Shown in pieces: positions 25,113 through 38,600 of a stretch of DNA of 64,000 nucleotides. Every line of letters starts with the position of its first letter. The stretch's first letter is position 1. A program made the translations under genes and the position numbers. Location of the stretch: assembly GCA_013398615.1 (NCBI GenBank), contig VZSR01003371.1:9030197-9094196 (forward strand), given 5' to 3'. The notes beneath the pieces are model-generated. The model did not search any database. It was given only the letters and a program-made list of their open reading frames with translations, and was not told where the DNA came from. Source of the stretch: Brachypodius melanocephalos (taxonomy: Eukaryota; Chordata; Aves; Passeriformes; Pycnonotidae).

Positions 25113-28100
25113 CAAATAGAATGAATTACAGAGGCAAAATTAGGGATAAAGGAAGATAAAAGGTAATGTGCTGGATTTACTAAACAGTAGTTTTTAAAAG
25201 AATATATCATGTGTTCTACCTGTCAGTTCCTGTCCAAAGGAATTACATACACACATAAAAAACATTACAGAGAGAAAACTCATCATGAGCTGTACAATCT
25301 TTCACAGGTGCTGGAAAGTAATGTTTTTCTGCAATGACCAAAACCAGCTTTACGTCACCTCCAGCCCATTTTAACCCCTTTCCCTCAGGAATTCTCATGC
25401 AACTCTTAAGCCTGGTTAGTATCACTCATCTCTGTGTACTGAGGGCCATGAACTGTCCACAAACTGAGGCACACACTGTATTTGCTAGTTGACTGCTGGC
25501 TTTGAAGAGGAGAACATATTGGCAAGAGTTTCTCCTGCAACTGCATCATTTAGCACTGGCAGTGGCTGGGAAGCTGCTAACACTCTCAGAAGCTTTCAGA
25601 CCCTGTTCACAAACCTCATGGTGACAGGTCTGAGAGACAGAGGCTGTAGTCTCAGGACCAACTGCTACATGCTGGTTTTCAGCAACCACCTTCTCTGGGA
25701 GTGTTGCTAAAGACAAAACCAATCAGAATTAATAACAGAGACAGGTAGGGAAATCCTGAGGGAGACATCCCTTAAATTAAAGGCTTTGCTTGGGCTAAAT
25801 CCAGATGAAACAAATCAGTGAGGGATGTGCTCGTAGTTACTTCTTGTTGTGATTAATAATGAAGTTAAGTATGATGTCATTATCTTTTGCCTCCTTAGTG
25901 TACTTAGAATCCACAGACTGGAATAGAAAGGCACAAAATATCTTGCCTACCCCAGAGACACAGAATTTTAAAAGGCACAATGATACATGTATTTAGATGG
26001 CAGTACCGGCAAAACAAAGGCAGTATTTGCCAAAAAAATCCGTTTCATGTAAGTGTTCTGATTAAAACAGACCTCATGTCATGGGAAAGAAGCTACCAAG
26101 ACATGAGTCCATTTTTAAAAAATGGATTAAAATGAGAAATATGAAAAGTCATCAAACATAATAAGAGAATCCATTAATCCAACCAGAGATGCCATCTTTC
26201 AGAGGCATTGCCAAAACAGGAGTACCCCACCTGAGGATACACAAGAAGCCAGAAGCAGAGAGTAATGACTCAGAAGGCCGACCAAACCTTTCAAGGGGTC
26301 TTGGCAACAACAACTTGAAGATATCCAAATGCATTTGTCAACATTTCACATTTTATCACTCATTAATGGGTAACTCAGCTGGAGGAAAAAATTATGAAGA
26401 GTGTAGATGGGCAATGCTCAATATTTGAATAATGGATCATTTCCATTAAGTTGTAAAGAGAATGTAAAATTGCATGGTGATCTATTAATCTGATTTAGTG
26501 ATGGATAACTAAAATGATGAATATGGATTATATATTTTAATGAGTGTTACATTTAACGAGCATGAACACTGGTGAATATGAACACTGGTGAATGAATAGC
26601 AAGGCTTAAAAAGTTTCAGCTCTGACAAATATAACTAGAACTCTTTCTAGCACGCATATTATTAGTATCTTGAGATTAAACAAGATCTATTGGAGCATGT
26701 AATTGTTGACAAATAAAGAGATCTTAAGTCATGTAAGCGGTTTCCTCTTGCATGGTGAATATATTTTAGAGTCCATGTTGTACTGCATGGAAATGTCTTT
26801 CCTACAGCTAAATTGAACTGAAGGCTGGCAGTGGAAAGAACAATGAAAAAATACAAGGGTCACTCAAATTTTAGTATAAGCCAATTAATAGTTATGAAAG
26901 GAAAGCTCAGGAGAAGCAATGAAGACTCAAAGTCCCACTAGGGAACAATCAGATGCCAGGCTATCCATGCCCCAAGTAAACAATACTGGAACAAAGACAC
27001 ACACTCGCACAGCCACAGCAATCCAGCCACCAAGCTTGCCCACAGCTCTTGGTTAGCCCATCTCACCTCCTCCACAGCTTCCCAAGCTGCTCATACCCAA
27101 ATACAAGCATGTTATTTTTCATCTGTTCATGCACAGTGCAATAAAGATTCTTCCCAGTAAAGCTCCACTAGTTCTCTACCAATTTTGTAGCAAACACAGA
27201 GGTCACTTCATATCAGAATCAGTCTGTCTACCAGAGCTCAGGACTGAGCCCATCCACCAGTGTCTTTTTTCCTTCTTTTTCCCCTTTTGCAGTCTTATAC
27301 AGCTGCTGCACTACTGTCAGCAAGAGAAACACATCATTCTCCTTCTCAAAGTACCTTCTGCAGCTGTATTAAATAAACAACATCTATGGATAATATCTAG
27401 ACAGCTTGATAGCTATGAATTGCAAAGATCTTTTTACACTTTATAGTTACTGTTTCACTTCAGATATTTACCCTTCATAACTCCTTCACTCTGTTATTCT
27501 CACTAGTTTTTTTGGCATCATGATGGTTGCACACTTACAAGATGGAGATATGAAAGCAATGACATGAAGTTATACAATAGAAAATGCTTCTTTGAGAAAG
27601 AAAGATCTTTAAGTAAAAAGTGAAAAACTATTCCCTGTTCCAGATGGAGCACACCAGAAACAATCTTGAGTGGAGCCTCTTGTGGAGGCAGAGATGGGAA
27701 TTCAGATTTGTTGGCTTTTAGTAACAGGATCTCATCACTTGACCTCCTCGTGCAGTACCTTTTCACAGCAGCAGACATGCTCAGGGTACTTCTTTGGTTT
27801 GCTACAAATGAACTGCAAAAAAAATAGGACTTGGCTAAATCCCATGACAGCTCCAGCTTACCTCAGTTTTCCCATTTTGTTAATTCAGCCACAGAGCTCA
27901 ATATGCAATGATAACTTCAATGCAGTTCTTTTTTTCACATATCAGTGAGTACTCTTCTCAAGAAGATAATTTCCATTTTCCTTAGCACAACTGAGGTTTG
28001 TTTCTTTTCATTTTCCCACCCTAGGAAGAACAGTCTGCCCTGAGCCTCACTGGTAAGCAATTAAAATCTGGAAGCTTGCCAGCCCCTGTGGTACTGTGAA

Positions 28101-31100
28101 TTCATTTCCCAAGTACACATGTAATTCTTGGAGCTGAAGTCGAGACAATAAAATGTGTAAAACTTGACTATATTATGACTCCTCACTCAATGACAAAGTC
28201 CCTTTCATACAAAGAAATTGGAGCAAATCAGCCAATAATGAGAAAGCGCAGGCACTAATTATTTTATTACAAATCTGGAAATAGTGCATAATTTAATTTT
28301 TGGAAATTAAATGTTCTGATAGAATAATCATTTTTTCAGGCATGACATCATTAGCACTCCAGTTGTCTTTAATATTCCTCAATAATATACTTATTCTCAA
28401 CATTAAAGCTGAACAATATTCCAAATATTTGGACTTCAAAAGCTTATATTCTGTTTGCAACTATCAGTTTGATCCTCTCCAGATACTGCAGAGAAGTCAA
28501 AAAAACCCAGTGACAGAAAAGAAGGAACATTGTAAAAGCAATGTTTTAAAGGTAGCATAGCCCTGTAAATGCAATTAGTGAATCTTTACCCTGTATATTG
28601 AAATACAGAAAAATGGGGATAGACTTGCTGGAGAGTTCACAGAAAGGTCATGGCCACAGATGTCAGTGCCCCAGCCCAGCCACATTTCACTGGAAGGCTA
28701 AACTCACTTCCAGCAACTTATCCCTGTGGATTGAACATGGATTTGGGAAAGCTTCAGGTTTCGTGCTGGAAACTGAAGAAAAAGAGCAGGGGGTGGGGGA
28801 GAGAAGGAGACTCATCAGCCAAACCATATTACATTTCCCACTGCACTCCCACAGCTCAGGCCTTGAAAGAAGTTAATCCTAACAAATCCGTGTTATAAAA
28901 TTTTTTCACCTAATTCATACAATCATTTAATTGTTTGTGTATGTGTACCTATCCCTCACAAAGATTTAAACTGCGGTGTGCCTTACATATATTGGAAGAT
29001 TAACAAAGCTGCTACAGCATGTGGCTTGTTGGAATCAAAGAGAACAGATTTATTCCAATGTCCTATAACTGTTTTAAAATAAATTCAGTGATTTCACCTG
29101 AAATCCTATACGGTGTTCTATGCTATACAGTCATGATTATGACATTAAAGCTAAAGGTCAGTCAAGGTTTATTTTCTAGCCTTTGATAAGTGGAGAACTT
29201 ATTCTGTTGAACCCTTTATAAGCCAAAATTTAGCACTGTATTACTGGGGTTGTACAGTAAATGCAAGTTTGTTTCTGAAATGTGGTGTAGATCCATTATG
29301 GAGCAAAGGAAAACTAAGGATCAGAAAAAGCCTTCACACACTTATACAGCAGTGCACATGAGTAAAAATACTAAAAACAGTCCTCCATTAAATGCTCAGT
29401 AATTTTATTAACCTAATCCAAAAATAGCTAATAAGGAATTAATATTCATTCACCAGTGTCTGCATCCTAATAAGAAAGACTTCTAAATTAACCAATGTAT
29501 TCTTTTAGGCCAAGGTTCAGCAAAACATAAAAGTACAAGTTTAAATCCATTTCTAGCTGAATAAGTCTGCTTTATGCTTAATCCAAAGGGCTAAATCCAT
29601 TTATTAAAGAGCTAAAAGGGGTTTGGGGTTGGAAAGATATAAAATGATACCAGTATTCTCTCAAGAAGAATGACTTAAAAGGCTGAAAGATTATTTTATA
29701 AAGATAAAATTTGAGGAAACATGTTAAGTATGCTGTATAATGAAAGCACATGCTATAGAGGGCTGATGTAACACTTTTTTATATAATATAGTACCATAAC
29801 AAAGGTATTTTGAATGAAAAAAAAAGAATGTATCAAATCAAACCTGATCAAGCAAAACAATCTTTCTTGAACAACTGATGCATGGATTTCTCTGTCACAT
29901 CACAAAGAAATCAAGTAGAGTAGAATGATATTTGGCTCTTGGAACGATATTTAGAGAAATAGGAATTTCTAGAGTTACTGGCAAGTTCTCCATCACATTT
30001 TGAAAACCTTATTGAACCCAATTCCTCAGTGTCTCAACCAGTTCAGACACCAAAGAAACCTCTCAACCCATTCTGCACTTTCCTTTAAGCATTTGGTCCT
30101 CAGATGTTATACACTGCACTAACGGCATCATTGGTCCCCTAGGAACTATGTGCTGCTGGAAGATCAACACACAGATTCTCTAAAATCTGCAAGACAAAAT
30201 AATTTGGTTACCTGACAGTATAACTACACTGTTGAAAAATTTGCCCTTTTACATTCTCCTCTTCTGTTTATCCACAGTCTTTATCTGTTGCTCTTAAAAC
30301 AGTTGATTTTTTTTCCCCAGGCATACCTTTAAGTGATTTTTTGTTTAAAATTTTTTGTTCTTTTGCCCATTAAAGAACAGCTGCCATTCAGTGGGCCACA
30401 AATATACAACAGTGTCCAAATGATATCCAAAGATCAGTGCTCAGCACAGGTGTGTTCAACTGAATGTTTGGATTTTGCCATGACAACAGCGTGACTTGCA
30501 ACTAGTAATAATTATTTCTCCTGAAGTACATCTGATAGCTTTACTCAGAATACATTCAATCTATAAAATTTCATACAGCAACGTAGACTGAATATTGATT
30601 TTGAAAATCCTAATACCAACAACTAATTTCTCATCAGCTCAAGACAGCTCAGAACCACTTATAGTATGTTAGACTCGTTTCAGTAAGGTGCCTACCCCCA
30701 TATAAAAAGACCAAAGTCATCACTGAGTATATTTTTTATTATTACATTTATTTTTAAATTTCAGTATTTTTTCTTTTTCTTACAAAGCATCACAGTAGTA
30801 CAAAGTAATAGAATTTTTCCAAAATCGCTGACAGCAGAAAAAAGATTTGTGCTAGCACAGGTCTGAGGACCTGAAGAGCAGAGTAGGCTATTTTCTCCAC
30901 AGGGGCTATAGGATAGCCTGTTTTTCCTGCTGTATCACTATAAAATGTAATGCAATGAACTTGTGATCGATTTATGTTAGAAACCAATACAGCATCAGAC
31001 TCCCTTCCTCCAATAGTGAAGGCAGAAGATCCTACAATCAGTGGGGTTATCTTCCAAAATACAAAAAGCCATTAATATTATTTTAATATAGCACATAGCA

Positions 31101-34100
31101 TGGGAAGGATTGCAATCATCTTTTTATTTGATTAAAAATTCAGAATAAATGAAAAAGGAAACTTCAGACACATAATCTCTCCATTATAGCTATTTACTTT
31201 TTAATATAGAATTTCTTTTCTTCTGATATGAAGCTTAATTTATAAGCTGTTATTTAAGAAACTGATATAAAGACATCAAACCAAGCTATACACTTAATTT
31301 ACAACAGAATGTTAATTACTAAAATCATAACAGTAATTTAAACTTTCGTATTTTTGTAACCCTAAATATAGATAATTTCTCATAGAAAAAAATGCTGTAG
31401 TAGCATAATTTTGGCTATGTAAATAAAGAATTTTTATATTCAAGGAATAAGTTTGACTCAGTTAAAAGTGTCTCTTCTCATATGGCTGATATCTGTTCAA
31501 ATATGCTTTATTCTACAGAGTCTAATAATTTTAATCTCTTCACACATGCAAAAATTTCATTGTTCTATATTTCCATATCACTTATGTGAGCCCTGTGTGG
31601 TAGTGCTTAATACCATTGCAACTGAACAGTTAAAAACTAATTTGCAATTCAAATGCTCACAAAAGCACTGCATGTACTTCTATTTTTTGTAATACCATAA
31701 TGAAAATACCCTACTGAAGACAAGCATTCTTATTTACTTATTTATTCACTGTTGCAAATATGACTTCTACTCTTCCAAAAAGAAACTCAAGAAAAAGCTA
31801 TGAGAAAGAATCAAAGAAAATTAGTACATAATTCCATAAGCACTCAATCATAAAAACTACCCATCTATCCTTACTCCCCTTGCTCATATAAAGAAATTCC
31901 CATGCAGTGAAAAACATTTGCGTGTGTTCACTTGATTTCAGTTCTCAGAGATCAGAACTCACAGGTTACACTTTCACTCTGCCACTGGCTTGTCTGTAAC
32001 CCAGGGCAAATAACTCAACGTCTTTATCATTTTTTATATGAAAAATGGGGCTGTGAACACTTCCTTTATGAGGGCAGTTACAGGGATTATTAATTCTTTG
32101 TTAAATGCTCCAAGTTCTTCCAATTAAAAATCTTTAATAAATGCTACCCAGAGCACAGTGTCACAGTGTAACAATTTCATGCCAGTACTATAAATGGAAA
32201 TTATTATTATTTTAAGAACAAGGATATCATGAAGATTTCAATTATATCTTTAAAAAAGTTTTGTGAATAGCTTGAAGAAACTAGGCAACTATCATTTATG
32301 ATCCCTTAGCTTCCTAAGTTGCTTTAAGTCTAAATTCTCTCCAGCACTTAGTTAATAATTGACTGTTCTCAAACTGAGCTCAAACTGCAGAATCAAAGCA
32401 AATGTCCCAGACCTCCACCGAAATCAAAGCTTTGTGTTAGGAAAACACATACAGGACCAGTGCAAAGTATGTTTTGCTTTTGATCTTCTTTTGGATATTT
32501 TTCAGCCTCAATTTTGTCCATTAGGCAAATTACTGAAGTAATCAGAAGGTAGTTGCCCTTAGTGAAATAGCAGTAAAAAACCTGCTATGTTTGGGACATT
32601 TTGAAAAGCTCCTGAAGCCTGTCATACTGGAGGCAATCTTCAGACTTAATGTTTTCCAGTCCTAAAGAGGTTATTCAAATCTCCCTGGACAGTCCCTTTC
32701 TTTAGACTCTGCAGGAACAGAGATGTTTCAGAGCCCACCTTCTACTCTGATCTTCAAGGAGCACCTTTACACCAATGAAACCCTGCTGCCACAGGACCAT
32801 AAAGAAGAACATTTCTAAGTGCACCTGAGCAAAATCCTGAGCAGAATACCTGGAAAACTAGACACACAGCAGGCGATTGCCTTGTACTCAGGCAAACAGC
32901 CAAGCAAAAGTTTTTGTCTTAATTTTTCTTCCACCTGATCTTTGAAAAATACCCTCTATATGCATTTAAAAAAATATGGCCAGGAGTAAGTACATCACAA
33001 AACATCCACAACATCTCACAGAGAATGTTCAAGCATGGGTACATGCCAGATTTCATGAGGAACATTGACAGGTGAGGTTAAAACCAGCTGAATGAATCAA
33101 CATAAAAATTAACATTTTCCTACTGCTGAACATAATTAATATACCATTATTCTCCTCAGGAAAGGATTTTTCAACCCCAAATTCTAGATTTCACCTTTTT
33201 TATTTAGACTTTTCAAATTTTTTCTAATTCTGCATGATGACAGCAGGGACAATAAAATTGTTAAGTTTTCTCATGTTTCTGTATAATGACTAAAGCATTT
33301 TGGCTTGCATTTAAAAAGAAAAGTAGATTAAAAAAAAAACCTCACACCAACAAAACCTTCATTCTTTTGGGCAGAGACCAAGCACAGACAATTACAGCCT
33401 TAGTTGAATAAGTCTTTAAAAGGAGGAATCAGAATGTAAACACTTCCATTAACAGGACATTCTCCTCTGCTGTCTGCAAAACTACTTTACATCTTCAATC
33501 AAGGAATTTAACAGGTAGTTCAGCAGTCCTAAAATATTATCTTCTTTTGCAGTAATGCATGGAAAATGAAGATCATCTTCAGTACACTGCATAACTCAAA
33601 AGCCAATAAAATAACTGCAAAAAAATTAATCCAGAAGCCATATCAGACCATCTTTATATTTGGAGGGATATATTGAAACCAAGAAGTGATGCAGGTGCAT
33701 GATAAATCAATTCATAATCATGCTACGCACAGCACTAGAAACGTAATCCATATTGTGCTGGTGAGATTTCACTAGAGCCCAGCAGGTGATGGAACATATT
33801 TCACCTCTGCCTAGCTTTAATATCCATCTCCATGGGCACACAATGGCCATCTACAGGTTCCAGAGCCTGACCTCAACTACATGTACCAGAAGTAATGAAT
33901 AGCCATACTTGAGTAAGACATGCTGGTTTCATTCTCTTCACTGCAGAGCTTCAGAGAAACCTATTGCATAATGCTGGAATACTCAGCCAGAAATTTGATA
34001 ATTCAAATTCATTCCTTACTGTCTGAATTAAATTCTTCATTAGCCTATTATAACACTGATGTTCAGTTCTCAAAATCACACATTAAACTTTGACTAAAAG

Positions 34101-35677
34101 CTATACAACAGAAAGTCAAGTTTTCTTTGAAAGTGTGAGTAAACCACCTTTTCAATTACTTTACAGGTCTGCTCTACCCTATCATATCTATAGACGCTTT
34201 TTGCCTTTTCTTGTAGAGGTCAAGGAATGAAGAGAATAATTTGTGGGTTTTTTCATATTATTGATAAGGAGGACACTCCTATGCCTTGGCTTCCAATCCA
34301 GACAAAGAAGCATTTGTCCACACCAGGAAAAAAACTACTATTAAAACTTGGTTTGATCAGCAGTTGTAAGGAGGCAAAAACTAATAGAACTTATTAAATT
34401 TTTTAAAAAATGATAGTGGTTTTCTAATGTGGCATTGTCACCTAGAGCAGCTACACTCACTCCCTATCACAATGTGTTTGTGTTCAAGGTTTTAATTCAC
34501 ATGCATTTGTATGTCCTGTTAGTGGGAGTTTAGACTCCTCATATTTAAATAAATTAGGCATTCTCCTTTTTAAACATTTTACCTACAAAGTAAAACCTGC
34601 CAGATCCATTTAATACCATGTACATTATGAGAAAGATTAAATGCATCAAACATAAGTATTCACTGATCAATAGCTTCTTTGCCCTCTCCCCCTTAAATAT
34701 CTTCAGCACTTCCCCATCCAAGTTTGAGCTATCTACTATCTCTATAAGCTGCATGTTAAATAACATCTTATCCATCTACATCACCAGAGATTATAGTAAC
34801 CAGCATAAAACCCATTATCTAATTCAACAATCACCATTAAATTCTGCAGTAAGCCATGCCTTTTCTAGATAATGAGATTGAACGCTACTTTGATGTTCCT
34901 TACAGCCTAATTTACTGAAGATTTGTAGAGCATTCACGGAGTTTTCCCTGCAGAGCTCTGAACTTGCCAAGACCAAAATCAGGAGCAAAGATGCAAAAGG
35001 AGAGGCAGTTTAACATACATACAAGTCAGTCCACATCAGCTCTTCATCTCTTAGATGAACAGCATTTGCTCTACTTTGAAGATACAAAACAACAACTCAG
35101 ATGAGCTAGCCAGGAAGTATTTTGTTTTGCTATTGAACTTGACACAGAGAACTGCAAATACACTGCTATGAAAAGCTGGCCCGTCCTGCTGCACACAAAA
35201 TTCTTTGATTGTCTAATGAGGAATTAAGACCTGGCATTAGACTCTGAAAATGAGGACAGATGATCAACGATGCAGCAATAGTAAAGAAGATGAGACAGTG
35301 CAGCAGAAAAGAATGGAAAGGGGAAGGGGTGTCATCAAACAATCATGATTATTATAGTAATTTGCTCTTAAAGCACATCAGTTCGTTATTATCTGCACTT
35401 CTGGCCCTGTGAATCAATAAACACAGTATAGTAGGAGAAATTATACGTTAATAGACAAGCTTTTTCACTCTGAGGGTCAACAATTAAAACAATTCTCAGT
35501 TTTGCTCATGGAGAATTTGAGAACAGAGGCTGTTCAATTCAGAGTAGTTCAGCCCTGAGCTGGCATAGAGACACAGGCCCGAGAGCAACTGCTTTGCACT
35601 ATTCCTGACCACATCATTTGCTGCATTTAAATTCACTATTATCCTTTAAGGAATGTAGTACCATTAAAAAATAAATT
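25113..35677. other. Long AT-rich non-coding stretch
   Basis: No gene, RNA or named repeat recognised over about 10.5 kb, apart from a 16-base tandem duplication at 26562-26593. Isolated open frames of 60-105 codons occur at about the rate expected by chance. Confidence 0.55.
26562..26593. repeat. Perfect 16-base tandem duplication
   Basis: The unit ATGAACACTGGTGAAT occurs twice back to back without a mismatch, which suggests a recent duplication. Confidence 0.95.
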
Positions 35678-35696
35678 AAAAAAAAAAAAAAAAAAA
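35678..35696. repeat. Run of 19 A
   Basis: Preceded by AT-rich sequence. No retroelement body seen. Confidence 0.95.
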
Positions 35697-38600
35697 GAGA
35701 AGAACAAGCTAAAATAGGACAGGATAGCATAGGATAAGCACATCTCATTTAGAACAATGCATAGGTAACAACATATTTCTTGACTAATTTACCACAGCAG
35801 TCCATTTACTTATAGCACAGCTATTTTTCAGTTAATTTACGTCACAAGAGAGGATAAATATCCCTTTAAAAACATCCAGACAAGCAAGTGATCTTCCTTT
35901 CTGATTCTATATTTTCACAATCTTCCAAAAAATGTTTTCATCAAAAAAGAGAAACACTCTCTGAGACAGAAGCACCAGCAGTTATAGAGCGATAACATTC
36001 TTTCCACATTTCAGATCAGGGAGAATGGATTCCTACAGGAACCTTATGGCACGACAGTGGTTTTCCTTGTTACATTTCAGCAGTTAATTTTAGAAGCACT
36101 TGCTCAGCATCACCCACATGCAAGTAGCCAGTCACACCACTTAATGGGAATAATTTTCTCTCTGCGCCACAAGCACACACACATTTTAGTGTGTGCTTTA
36201 GACCAGAAGAAAACACGATGAAAACAAGCCTGTTACACTGTACTAAAACTTGGGAAAAAAATGCAATAAATCCCTATTTTTCTTACATGTTGTTCTGAGG
36301 CAAAAATACAGCTTGGCTCTTTCACCAATTTCTAGAAGAACTAAAATCAGCAAACTGACTTTGGCATGCCAGATTGGTTAAGCAGCCAAATGTGGACCGT
36401 AAAGGCTGGTGGAACCAAAACGCTTTTTACATTTTAAGAATGGTGAGAAAAGCTTGAAAAAAGGGAGTTGACGACTCACAGAAAAATTCAGAGAATATTT
36501 AAACTTAATTCTATAGGAGTCAAGTTCTTCGCATGTACCACTAGGACAAAAAGAACTTGTCCTTACTTCTACTAAAAATAATTTTTTAAAAATCTATGAT
36601 AAAGTGTTATTTAAGGAAGAATATCAATATATTTCAGATATCTATTTCTGAAATGCCAGAGATATTCAGTTGTACAGCAGATTTTCACCACTAGGTAAAT
36701 TTAAGCTGTCTTCCAAGTGATACCTCATGATCTCACTATCCTATAAGCTGCATTCACTTGTCCAGTTGATGAATAAAACATTATGATATAGTGTGGACCT
36801 ACTACAGCAGTATCTTTAAATATTAAAAAAATTTAAGCTCCTCTCTAGAGAAAAATATTACCTCTGCTTCCACAAAATGGATAAAGAGTCTTGTCTTAAA
36901 TCAAAGCAAATAATAGGCAGAGTTGGGAATTAAGTACTTGGGATACAACTGTATGAGCCAAGCCTTTGTGTTTAAAGAAAAGATAAATCCTCTTGAAAAA
37001 TGTGATTTGGAAGATGAGCTTCCACTGAGGTAGTACAGCAAAATTTGCATGCAGAGAGGAGGATGATAACAAAGTAGGTAATAAAAAAGGTGGACAGTTT
37101 TCCAAAAGATATGCTCGTAGCAGGGGAAGCAGATTCCTATACCAGTGACTAATCTTGAATATGCACAGAACAGACTTCAGCCTTACTGGTTCTTTGCAGG
37201 TCATCTTGCTCAGTATTCCATCAGCAAAGAAGAACTCATGAATAGCTGGAGTAATTCTGATGCAACCTGTGGTTCCATGAATCTGAAACTTGGAATTCTG
37301 ACAGAGGCAGGAGATGATTCTGAATCTCTAATCTCTGTGTGTTTTCAGACTCTGTCCTAAGCATCCTATGTCAGTCCTTGCCAGTGAGAAGACACCAGGC
37401 TTCAAAAACCCATGTGCTGAACATTTTCCACTTTTGACAAGGAATTAGGTTTCTTCAATCATTTACAATTGTTGTGCCTGAGTTTGGTAAAAAATAAATT
37501 TCCTATGAAAATGGGCACAATTCAAACAAAGACTCTCATTCTCTTGCACACTGCTGGCACAAAACTGCCCCCACCTCAATTTCTGCTGTGTAATACCATT
37601 TAGATATTATGACCAGTTAGAGACAGTATCATGAGGACAAAAATTCTTTTACAAGGAATGAGACTATGATCCAGAAAAAATGCTGAGAATAATTTAAGTC
37701 ACCTTTTCAGATCAAAATTGACAGGGCTGTGATCATATCTGCAGTTATTCAATATTACCTTCTGCAAGAGTTGCACTAGCTGTACAGCAAATGACTCTGA
37801 GAAAGACACATCTCCTGATTTTGAAATTTCTTTTTCCTGGGAAAAAGATACCTTGACACATAAGAGCAATTTCTGCAGCACAGAAAGTATTTGTTCCATG
37901 GTTGTCATTATCTGCATCAGGACTGGGGGATACAAGAAGCCTTAACTTGAGAAATGAAGATTCTACAATGGTAAATGCTACGTGTTTGTACAAATGCACT
38001 AAATAACAACCCAAAACATCCATCTAAAAACAAGTGTTCAAGGTCATTACCTGACTTTGTTCAACTTAACATCTGGCTGAATTTTCTAACTGAACTCTGC
38101 CTCCCTGCAGAGCTGACAGCATGCATAGGTACTCCTGAAACAAAACCATTTATGCAAAGCTATGGAACATAAAAGCAGCTATTCCCAAACAGATGATCCT
38201 CTGCTCTCACTTGCACAGCTCCACTCGTAGGAAATATCCTCCTGGAATTCATGGCCACCACCTTCCCATTGCCCTCATGCTCTGCTTGCTTCAACAGCTG
38301 CTACCAAAGGCAGCTACTTCTGAGCTATGCAAAACACACATTTTTTTGTTTCTGTTTTTGTTTGTATGGTTATGTTGGGTTTTTTGTTTTTGTGGAGGAC
38401 TATGAGTGGGAGCTTACTTCAATGTGCATACTGCACTACAGCATTTCAGCTTCCCCTCCCAGGAATGCATCCAGTCAACACCCAACCACTTCAACGTTTG
38501 TACTCTGGCTTCACAGCAAGCAATTTCACAGACCATGAGTTCTCTAAGTATTGTCTCCTAGACTGATCCATTAAGGAATTGCACAGCCTGTCTGCATTGC

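Noticed and set aside
25489..25710. 73-codon plus-strand frame of fairly high GC
   Set aside because: It has no convincing acceptor or donor, no CpG sites and no recognised domain.
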